The notes beneath the pieces are model-generated. The model worked only from the letters and a program-made list of their open reading frames with translations, searched no databases and had not been told where the DNA came from. This document shows positions 8,117 through 13,755 of a stretch of 13,755 nt of DNA, one piece after another. Position 1 is the first letter of the stretch; every line of letters begins with the position of its first letter. Position numbers and translations under genes: made by a program. The DNA comes from CAYYJM01 sp964471755 (GTDB taxonomy: Bacteria > Planctomycetota > Planctomycetia > Gemmatales > Gemmataceae), in assembly GCA_964471755.1 (NCBI GenBank), contig CAYYJM010000169.1, positions 1-13,755 on the forward strand, read 5' to 3'.

Positions 8117-8252
8117 GGCAGATCCTGCTGTGAGAGGCGAGTGCGATGGCGGGAAGGATCAGCACGCGGCCGATCACTCTATCCTTCATTATGCCGGATC
8201 AGGGAGCGAGGGCGGTAGGGAAATTCTGCCAGAAACCGTTGTGGCCCCTTCG

Positions 8253-8281
8253 TTGCCTCCCGCCGTCAGGCCAGCTACACT
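8253..8281 (+). promoter_or_regulatory. Candidate promoter for glgA
   Basis: TTGCCT (8253-8258) and TACACT (8276-8281) are each 4 of 6 with the sigma-70 consensus and have an exact 17-nt spacer. This would leave only about 14 nt before the ATG, just enough for the GGGAGG ribosome site at 8288-8293. The 185-bp divergent region (8117-8301) also holds a small palindrome TTCTG-C-CAGAA (8224-8234) and, on the minus strand, a possible -10 CATAAT (8188-8193) for the DUF1553 gene. Confidence 0.35.
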
Positions 8282-8301
8282 GACACCGGGAGGACTCTGC
8301 G

Positions 8302-9834
8302 ATGGATGGACGTCTCCGCATCCTGATGGCGGCCTCCGAGGTCGTCGGCTTCGCCAAAACCGGCGGTCTGGCCGATGTCGTCGGCACCCTGCCCAAAGCG
8401 CTGGCACACCGCGGCCATGACTGTGTCGTCGTTCTCCCTCTGTACCATGCCGTCCGCCACGGCAAGGTTCCCATCGAGCCGACCGAGTACACGTTCGCTC
8501 TGCCGCTCGGCGAGCGGACCATCCCCGGCCGACTCTGGCGGTCGAAACTGCCCGGCTCCGAGGTGCCGGTTTATCTCGTCGAGCAGGCCGACTTTTTCGA
8601 GCGTGACGACCCGGCCATCGGGGGTGGCCTCTATCAGTACACCGAGTGGCACGGCGGCAAACGCGACTACGAGGACAACGCCGCCCGCTTCATCTTCTTC
8701 TCGCGGGCCATTCTGGAGGTCGTTCGCGTCACCGGCTTCCCGGCCGACATCCTGCACCTGAACGACTGGCAGACCGGCCTGGCCGCGGTCTACCTGCGCG
8801 AGGTCTATCAGCATCTGCCGCAGCCCGACCGGGCGGCGATCTTTCGGCGGATGCGATCCCTGTTCACGATCCACAACCTCGCCTTCAAGGGCGAGTTCTG
8901 GCACTGGGATCTACGTCTGACCGGCCTCGACTGGCGGCTGTACAATCCCGACCAGCTCGAGTTCCACGGCAACCTCAGCCTGCTCAAGGCCGGCCTCGTC
9001 TTCTCGGACTACCTCAGCACCGTGAGCCCGACCTACGCGCGCGAGATCCAGACGCCGTACTTCGGTCACGGTTTGCAGGGCCTTCTTCAGGCCCGATACG
9101 CGCGGCTCTTCGGCATCGTCAACGGCGTCGATTACGCGCAGTGGGACCCGGCCACGGATCAGCACCTCGCCGCTCGCTACACCTTCGCCGATCTTCAGAC
9201 GGGCAAGGCGGCGTGCAAGGCGGCCCTGCAAAAGCGGATGAACCTGGCCGTCGAGCCGCGGACGCCGCTGCTCGGTGTCGTCGCTCGACTGGCCGAGCAG
9301 AAGGGCATCGACCTGATCGTCGATGGTCTGCCGCCGTTCCTGGCCGAGCAGAACGTCCAGGTCGTCATCCTGGGCGACGGCGAGCCGCACTACCGCCGAC
9401 GGCTGGAGGAGTTGAAGGCGGCCTATCCACGGCACGTCGCCATCACCCTGGGATTCAGCGAAGCCCTCGCCCATCAGATCGAGGCCGGGGCCGACATCTT
9501 CCTGATGCCCAGCATGTACGAACCGTCCGGTCTGAACCAGCTCTACAGTCTCAAGTATGGCACACCGCCGGTCGTCCGGTCCACCGGCGGCCTGGCCGAC
9601 ACGGTCACCGATACGACGCCGGCCACGCTCGTTGCCGGCACGGCGACCGGCTTCGGCTTCGCTCCCTACGCCGTCGAGTCGTTCCGCGAGGCGCTCGGTC
9701 GGGCCTGTGCGCTCTACCGCGATCATCCGGAGGACTGGCTCCAGGTGGTGCGCAACGGCATGGCCCAGGACTGGTCCTGGGACCGCAGCGCCGCCGAGTA
9801 CGAGCGTCTCTACCACCTGATGCTGGAAACGTGA
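8302..9834 (+). CDS. glgA: Glycogen synthase, ADP-glucose type (GT5)
   Basis: A 510-aa cytoplasmic enzyme that transfers glucose from ADP-glucose to the non-reducing end of an alpha-1,4-glucan. The N-terminal GT5 domain (about 5-250) has the ADP-glucose motif KTGGLADV at 19-26, HLNDWQTGL at 152-160 and TIHNLAFKG at 189-197. The C-terminal GT-B domain (about 320-510) has VARLAEQKGIDL at 327-338, the catalytic-Glu region MYEPSGLNQLYSLKYG at 405-420 (E407) and STGGLADTV at 427-435. Length matches the family (about 480-530). The usual 'RFEPCGL' is MYEPSGL here, so the Cys is Ser. Start: ATG 8302 with GGGAGG (8288-8293) 8 nt upstream. No glgB, glgC or glgP is nearby. The next gene begins 3 nt after the stop, so the two are probably cotranscribed. 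Confidence 0.95.
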   Translation: MDGRLRILMAASEVVGFAKTGGLADVVGTLPKALAHRGHDCVVVLPLYHAVRHGKVPIEPTEYTFALPLGERTIPGRLWRSKLPGSEVPVYLVEQADFFERDDPAIGGGLYQYTEWHGGKRDYEDNAARFIFFSRAILEVVRVTGFPADILHLNDWQTGLAAVYLREVYQHLPQPDRAAIFRRMRSLFTIHNLAFKGEFWHWDLRLTGLDWRLYNPDQLEFHGNLSLLKAGLVFSDYLSTVSPTYAREIQTPYFGHGLQGLLQARYARLFGIVNGVDYAQWDPATDQHLAARYTFADLQTGKAACKAALQKRMNLAVEPRTPLLGVVARLAEQKGIDLIVDGLPPFLAEQNVQVVILGDGEPHYRRRLEELKAAYPRHVAITLGFSEALAHQIEAGADIFLMPSMYEPSGLNQLYSLKYGTPPVVRSTGGLADTVTDTTPATLVAGTATGFGFAPYAVESFREALGRACALYRDHPEDWLQVVRNGMAQDWSWDRSAAEYERLYHLMLET

Positions 9835-9837
9835 CCG

Positions 9838-10464
9838 ATGCGTCTCGACCGCACCCGCACTGCCTTGCTCGTCATCGATGCCCAGTGCGGCTTCACGGAC
9901 CTCTGCCCGACCGAGTTGCCCGTTCCCGGTGGTCGCGAGATCGTTCCCAACCTGAACCGCCTGCTCGCCCTGCCGTGGGCGCGCATCGACGCGACGCAGG
10001 ACTGGCACCCACCCGATCATTGCAGTTTTCACGGTCAGCGCGACAATCTCTACCCGCCGCACTGCGTTCGTGGGACGCCCGGTGCCGAGTTTCTACCCGG
10101 CCTGGAGACCTGGCGCTTCCAGACGATCTGGCGCAAGGGCTACGAGGTGGACCGGGACGCCTACGCGGTGACGGGCCAGCACTCGGCACTGCCGGCGTTC
10201 TACCGGACTCTGGGCGTGTCCACCACCGTGCTGGCGGGCCTGGCCACGAACATCTGCGTCTACCTGACGGCCCGCGATCTGCGCTATGCCGGCTTCCGCG
10301 TGCTGATCGTCGAGGACGCCAGCGCCGGTATCGACGTGCCGGCCGCCGGTCTGTTGCAGGCCCGCGCCCACCGCGAAGGCCTGGCCCTCGGCATCGAGTA
10401 CGTCAAGACCGCCGAGGTGGTCGCCTGCCTGACCATCGTGCCGGAGCCCGACCCGATCTCTTGA
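9838..10464 (+). CDS. pncA: Nicotinamidase / isochorismatase-family amidohydrolase
   Basis: A 208-aa cytoplasmic enzyme predicted to hydrolyse nicotinamide to nicotinate and ammonia for NAD salvage. The cysteine-hydrolase triad is visible: Asp14 (LLVIDAQCGF, 10-19), Lys100 (IWRKGYEVD, 97-105) and Cys140 (GLATNICVYLTA, 134-145). The metal-site motif of nicotinamidases, DWHPPDHCSF (55-64), gives D55, H57 and H61, and LYPPHCVRGTPGAEF (71-85) is the PncA-type second signature. These last two separate it from plain isochorismatases. One difference from common PncA is TNIC in place of TDYC before and at the nucleophile. It follows glgA by 3 nt and has only a weak ribosome site (TGGA inside the glgA end), so translation may depend on glgA readthrough. 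Other amide substrates cannot be excluded. Confidence 0.85.
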   Translation: MRLDRTRTALLVIDAQCGFTDLCPTELPVPGGREIVPNLNRLLALPWARIDATQDWHPPDHCSFHGQRDNLYPPHCVRGTPGAEFLPGLETWRFQTIWRKGYEVDRDAYAVTGQHSALPAFYRTLGVSTTVLAGLATNICVYLTARDLRYAGFRVLIVEDASAGIDVPAAGLLQARAHREGLALGIEYVKTAEVVACLTIVPEPDPIS

Positions 10465-10475
10465 CGACGAGGACT

Positions 10476-10492
10476 GTTGTTGTACAAGCAAC
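10476..10492 (+). terminator. Weak hairpin after the glgA-pncA pair
   Basis: GTTGTT-GTACA-AGCAAC forms a 6-pair stem with one G-T pair, 11 nt after the pncA stop. There is no T-run. It could mark the end of the glgA-pncA transcript just before the next promoter candidate. Confidence 0.2.
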
Positions 10493-10515
10493 CGCCGTGC
10501 CGGGTCGGCTCCATC

Positions 10516-10544
10516 TTGACGAGCCCGCGCCGGCCCGCTACTGT
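10516..10544 (+). promoter_or_regulatory. Candidate promoter for the PlsC/AMP-binding gene
   Basis: TTGACG (10516-10521, 5 of 6) and TACTGT (10539-10544, weak) are separated by exactly 17 nt in the 122-bp gap after pncA. Transcription would start near 10551, only about 3 nt before the upstream GTG at 10554 but about 36 nt before GTG 10587, supporting the latter as translation start. It suggests a separate transcription unit from glgA-pncA. Confidence 0.4.
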
Positions 10545-10574
10545 GCGCGGTTAGTGGGTACTAGCTTTGCCAGT

Positions 10575-10579
10575 GGGAG
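10575..10579 (+). promoter_or_regulatory. Ribosome binding site GGGAG deciding the start at 10587
   Basis: GGGAG sits 7 nt before GTG 10587. The frame itself is open far upstream (to 8646) only because it shadows glgA and pncA, so this site is what marks the true start. The other in-frame GTG (10554) has no such site. Confidence 0.55.
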
Positions 10580-10586
10580 TGATACT

Positions 10587-12938
10587 GTGGCCGGGCCCCT
10601 GAATGCCGATGCCCTGCTCGCCCTGAGCGATCCCGGCAGCATCGCCCTGCTCTGTCTCGGGCTGGCGCTGCTGCTCTTCGTCGCCAGCCTCGTCGTCCGG
10701 GGGCCCTACGGTCGGCTGCGCCTCGCCGTGCGCTGGTTCAGTGCCGCTCTGCTGCGTTCCCGACTCCACGGCGAGCGCAACCTGCCCGCTCGTGGTCCCG
10801 CTCTGCTGGTCTGCAATCCGGTCACCTATCTCGACTGGCTCTACCTGATCGCCCTGCTTCCGCGTCGGGTGACGTTCCTTCTGCCGACGCCTGGCTACCG
10901 GCCGGGAACCTGGGCCAGCAGTTTCCTCCGCTGGGCCGGCGTCCTGGCGGTCGAGGGAAACACCGACGCGGCGGCCGTCGAACGGCTCTACGCCACGGCC
11001 CGGCAGCGGCTGGCCGAGGGGGGCGTCGTCTGCGTCCTCACCCAGGGCTGGCGAATCCAACCGGCCAGCGAGGAGTTCCCCGTCTCGCGCACCCTCCGTG
11101 CCCTGGCCTCGGCCGGCGTGCCGATCGTGCCGCTCAACTTCGAGCAGGAATGGGGCAGCCTCTGGCGCGAGGACGGCGACCAGTTCCGCTGGAAGTGGCC
11201 GGGCTCGCTCGGCGAATCGATCGAACTGACCATCGGCGAGCCGCTACCGGGAGATACGCCACCGGGCGAGGTCATCGCCGCGGTCCATCTCCTGGCGGCT
11301 CGATGCGACATCGAGCGGAACAACTCCCGACCGCCGGCTCACCGACGTTTCGTCCGCATGGCCTCACGGTATCCCGGCCGACCCTGCCTGATCGATGGCA
11401 TGGGCCTGTCACCGGACCTGACTTACGCCGAGACGCTCACGGCGGCCATGTGCTTCACCGAGCTGCTCAAACCGATCCTCGGCGACGCCCGGTTCGTCGG
11501 CCTCTGGCTGCCGCCGGGACCGGGGGCGGTCCTGGCCAACATCGCCATCGCCTTTCTCGGCAAGGTCTCCGTCAACCTGAACTACACTGCCAACCAGGAG
11601 AGCGTTCACTCGGCCCTGCGTCAGTGCGGCATCCGCCACGTTCTCACCTCGCGCAAGTTCGTCGAGCGGATGAAGCTCGATCTGCCGGCGGGGGTGGAGC
11701 CTGTCTTCCTGGAGGACATCCGGCCACTGGTGACGAAGTGGATGCGGGTGCGGAACTACCTCGCCATTCGCCTGCTGCCCGGCTACGTTCTCGAACATTT
11801 CGTCCTGGGTCTGGGTCGGCACGGCAACGACGACCTGGCGACGATCATCTTCTCCAGCGGCAGCACCGGCGATCCCAAGGGGGTCATGCTGACGCATGGC
11901 AACATCGCCGCCAACATCGAGTCGGCCGTTCACGGCATCCATCTCGATGGTCGTGATCGGATCCTCGGCGTTCTGCCGACGTTCCACAGTTTCGGCTACA
12001 CGATCACCATGTGGGCTCCGCTCAACGTCGGAGCCTCGACGGTCTACTATCCCGATCCGCGCGCCGCCCGCGAGATCGGCGAGCTGTGCAAGAAGTATCG
12101 GTGTACCGTCTTCCTCTCGACGGCGACGTTCCTGCGCTTCTGTCTGCGGAAGTGCGATCCGGACTCGTTCGCCAGCCTGCGTGTGCTGATCTGCGGTGCG
12201 GAGAAGCTGCCGCTGGGGCTGCAGAAGGAGTTCCTCGAGAAGTTCGGCGTCCCGGCCATGGAGGGGTACGGCTGCACCGAGCTGTCGCCGGCGGCGGCGA
12301 CGAACATGCCCGACTTCGGCCATGACGGCCTCGTGCTGATCGGCAACCGACCCGGAACGATCGGGCCGCCGCTGCAAGGCTGTGCCGTCCGCATCATCGA
12401 CGCCGAGACGCGCCAGCCCGTTCCGATCGGCCGGGAGGGGATCGTCCTCGTTCTCGGTGCCAACGTCATGAAGGGCTATCTCGATCGCGACGACCTGACG
12501 AAGCAGGCCGTCATCGATGGCTGGTACGTCACCGGCGACGTGGGCCAGCTCGACGAGGAGGGGCACGTCACGCTGACGGGGCGGCTGTCGCGCTTCGCCA
12601 AGATTGGCGGCGAGATGGTGCCGCTGGAACGCATCGAGGAAGAACTGCACGCGACGGCCAACGGTCATGGCGTCGGCGAGGCTGGTGGCGATCGTCTCTG
12701 CGTGGTGACCTGTGTGCCGGACGACGTGCGCGGTGAACGGCTCATCGTCCTCTATCTGAGCGGTGCCGGCGTCGAGGTGCCGGCCTGGGTCAAGCGGCTC
12801 AGTCAGCGCGGTCTGCCGCCCCTGTGGCTGCCGGCCGAGCGCGATTACATCGCCGTCGCCGAGTTGCCCCAACTCGGTACCGGCAAGCTCGACCTGCGTG
12901 CCGTCAAGGAACTGGCCCTGAAACTGACACGAAGGTAG
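10587..12938 (+). CDS. Aas-like fusion: degenerate PlsC acyltransferase + AMP-dependent acyl ligase
   Basis: A 783-aa protein with the architecture of E. coli Aas (2-acylglycerophosphoethanolamine acyltransferase/acyl-ACP synthetase). An N-terminal membrane helix lies at about 18-37 (IALLCLGLALLLFVASLVV). The PlsC-like region (about 55-235) shows WAGVLAVEG (116-124) and GVPIVPLNF (177-185), but motif I reads NPVTYLD (77-83) where NHxxxxD is expected, so the catalytic His is Pro78, and motif III reads LTQGWRI (151-157) instead of PEGTRS. The AMP-binding half (about 265-783) is intact: P-loop SSGSTGDPKGV (423-433), YGCTE (561-565), YVTGD (647-651), GRLSRFAKIGGEMV (665-678) and C-terminal lysine GTGKLDL (K767). 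So acyl adenylation and transfer to CoA or ACP is likely. Acyl transfer to lysophospholipid is doubtful. The tRNA methyltransferase gene follows after 5 nt. Confidence 0.88.
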   Translation: MAGPLNADALLALSDPGSIALLCLGLALLLFVASLVVRGPYGRLRLAVRWFSAALLRSRLHGERNLPARGPALLVCNPVTYLDWLYLIALLPRRVTFLLPTPGYRPGTWASSFLRWAGVLAVEGNTDAAAVERLYATARQRLAEGGVVCVLTQGWRIQPASEEFPVSRTLRALASAGVPIVPLNFEQEWGSLWREDGDQFRWKWPGSLGESIELTIGEPLPGDTPPGEVIAAVHLLAARCDIERNNSRPPAHRRFVRMASRYPGRPCLIDGMGLSPDLTYAETLTAAMCFTELLKPILGDARFVGLWLPPGPGAVLANIAIAFLGKVSVNLNYTANQESVHSALRQCGIRHVLTSRKFVERMKLDLPAGVEPVFLEDIRPLVTKWMRVRNYLAIRLLPGYVLEHFVLGLGRHGNDDLATIIFSSGSTGDPKGVMLTHGNIAANIESAVHGIHLDGRDRILGVLPTFHSFGYTITMWAPLNVGASTVYYPDPRAAREIGELCKKYRCTVFLSTATFLRFCLRKCDPDSFASLRVLICGAEKLPLGLQKEFLEKFGVPAMEGYGCTELSPAAATNMPDFGHDGLVLIGNRPGTIGPPLQGCAVRIIDAETRQPVPIGREGIVLVLGANVMKGYLDRDDLTKQAVIDGWYVTGDVGQLDEEGHVTLTGRLSRFAKIGGEMVPLERIEEELHATANGHGVGEAGGDRLCVVTCVPDDVRGERLIVLYLSGAGVEVPAWVKRLSQRGLPPLWLPAERDYIAVAELPQLGTGKLDLRAVKELALKLTRR

Positions 12939-12943
12939 GCATC

Positions 12944-13675
12944 GTGGCCGAGTTGCGGGTCGTTCTGGTCCGGCCGCAGATCGCCGCCAACATCGGGGCG
13001 ACGGCCCGTGTGATGCGCAACTTCGCCCTGCGTGATCTCGTTCTCGTCGCGCCGGAGGCCGACCCGCTCGACCCGGCGGCCCGACGGCTCTCCACGCATG
13101 GCGAACCGCTCCTGCACGCGGCCCGGATCGTCGCCGACCTGGGCGAGGCTGTCGCCGACTGTGTCCGTGTGGCCGGCACCTCGGCCAAGGTCGAGGGCCG
13201 GGTTCGACCCCTGGGCCAGGGCCTGCCGGAAGAGGTGATCCCGCTTCTCGTCGCGGATCAAGCGCAGGGGCCGGTGGCGCTGGTCTTCGGCCCCGAACGC
13301 GACGGTCTGACGACGGCCGAGGTCGCCCGCTGTCATCATCTGGTTCACATCCCGACCGACGCGAGCTATGCCGCGTTGAACCTGGCCCAGAGTGTGGCCA
13401 TCTGTCTGTACGAACATCGGCGGGCGACGCTGCGGACGGCCGACGCCCAGCCAGCGCATCCCGCCCCGGCCTCGTTCGCGATGCAGGAGCGAGCCTACGA
13501 CGCTCTGCGCGACGCTCTGGAGAAGGTCGGCTTCCTGTACGACGAACGGGCCGACGCCCTGTGGGCGGCTCTCCGCCACCTGCTCGGTCGAGCCGGACCG
13601 ACCGAGACGGAGGCGAAGATCCTTCTCGGCCTGGCCCGCCAGCTGCGCTGGTTCACGGATAGTCACACTGGATGA
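12944..13675 (+). CDS. trmJ: tRNA (cytidine/uridine-2'-O-)-methyltransferase, TrmJ type (SPOUT)
   Basis: A 243-aa cytoplasmic enzyme, as long as E. coli TrmJ (about 246 aa), predicted to methylate the 2'-O of nucleotide 32 in tRNA anticodon loops with S-adenosylmethionine. The three SPOUT motifs are clear: NIGATARVMRNFAL at 16-29 (with catalytic-type Arg), LVFGPERDGL at 113-122 and IPTDASYAALNLAQSVAICLYE at 136-157, which form the knotted SAM site. The C-terminal extension (about 180-237) with RAGPTETEAKILLGLARQL is typical of TrmJ rather than short TrmL. An oddity is ALNLAQ where SLNLAQ is usual. Start: GTG 12944, 5 nt after the previous stop, with AAGGTAGG overlapping that stop as ribosome site. 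The in-frame ATG at 12824 lies inside the preceding gene and is not needed for any motif. TrmJ is assigned from pattern; other SPOUT 2'-O-methyltransferases are possible. Confidence 0.85.
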   Translation: MAELRVVLVRPQIAANIGATARVMRNFALRDLVLVAPEADPLDPAARRLSTHGEPLLHAARIVADLGEAVADCVRVAGTSAKVEGRVRPLGQGLPEEVIPLLVADQAQGPVALVFGPERDGLTTAEVARCHHLVHIPTDASYAALNLAQSVAICLYEHRRATLRTADAQPAHPAPASFAMQERAYDALRDALEKVGFLYDERADALWAALRHLLGRAGPTETEAKILLGLARQLRWFTDSHTG

Positions 13676-13755
13676 GGGGAGCAGGTCCATCAGCGCGGAT
13701 TGTCAGAGCCGCGCACGCAGCGAGGCCGCAGGCCGAGCGGAGTAAGCGCACCGAG
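13676..13755. other. Non-coding tail to the window end, low-complexity GC-rich sequence
   Basis: No start with a ribosome site is seen on either strand. The last 50 bases contain near-repeats such as GCGCACG...GCGCACC and a GGCC-GCA-GGCC mini-stem. This could be a dispersed repeat, a terminator region of trmJ or the edge of another element cut by the window. Confidence 0.3.

Noticed and set aside
8646..10586. Apparent 1430-aa open frame running from inside glgA to 12938
   Set aside because: The first 647 codons are glgA and pncA read in another frame and give an Arg/Pro-rich sequence without domains. Only the part from GTG 10587, behind a ribosome site, matches known families.
11409..12872. 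487-aa minus-strand frame opposite the AMP-ligase gene, and similar long antisense frames at 2024-3376, 4015-5085 and 8911-10062
   Set aside because: High GC content keeps antisense frames open. None shows motifs or a start signal, while the sense strand has complete families.
12824..12943. Longer TrmJ starting at ATG 12824
   Set aside because: The extra 40 residues overlap the end of the ligase gene in another frame, are Arg-rich, and precede the normal TrmJ N-terminus that begins right at GTG 12944.

Overview
The window looks like chromosomal DNA from a high-GC planctomycete, most likely of the Gemmata/Gemmataceae kind. The strongest evidence is the pair of planctomycete-typical families in the middle: a secreted PSCyt1-DUF1549-DUF1553 protein and a Tat-type DUF1501 protein. 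A very long multidomain Ser/Thr kinase and a GC-rich intergenic inverted repeat of the CCCTCACCCC...GGGGAGAGGG type fit the same picture. No phage, transposase, tRNA, rRNA or CRISPR array is visible.

Layout from left to right: (1) 1-571, minus strand: N-terminal part of an acyl-CoA dehydrogenase cut by the window edge. (2) 572-1141: a 570-bp divergent intergenic region with a large cruciform-forming inverted repeat (760-898) and three smaller perfect palindromes around it. (3) 1142-3571, plus: one polypeptide carrying an intact Ser/Thr kinase, a second kinase fold without catalytic residues, an unassigned domain and a C-terminal PilZ (c-di-GMP-binding type) domain. (4) 3601-8116, minus, convergent with the kinase: a probable four-gene operon in transcription order PSCyt1/DUF1549/DUF1553 protein, a small DUF5678-like protein, a retropepsin-like aspartic protease and a DUF1501 protein. 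The first and last are normally direct neighbours, so the two-gene protease cassette sits between partners. (5) 8302-10464, plus: glycogen synthase glgA followed after 3 nt by a nicotinamidase-type hydrolase. (6) 10587-13675, plus: a fused PlsC-like/AMP-binding protein (Aas-like architecture) whose acyltransferase motifs are degenerate, followed after 5 nt by a TrmJ-type tRNA 2'-O-methyltransferase. (7) 13676-13755: no gene recognised.

The parts mix housekeeping functions (glycogen synthesis, NAD salvage, lipid or fatty-acid activation, tRNA methylation, fatty-acid oxidation) with planctomycete-specific surface or periplasmic functions and one elaborate signalling protein. No defence or mobile system is evident. 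The most unusual items are the kinase-pseudokinase-PilZ fusion, the retropepsin cassette inside the PSCyt1/DUF1501 operon, and the acyltransferase domain that has lost its catalytic histidine. All reading was by eye from the sequence; no database search was made.
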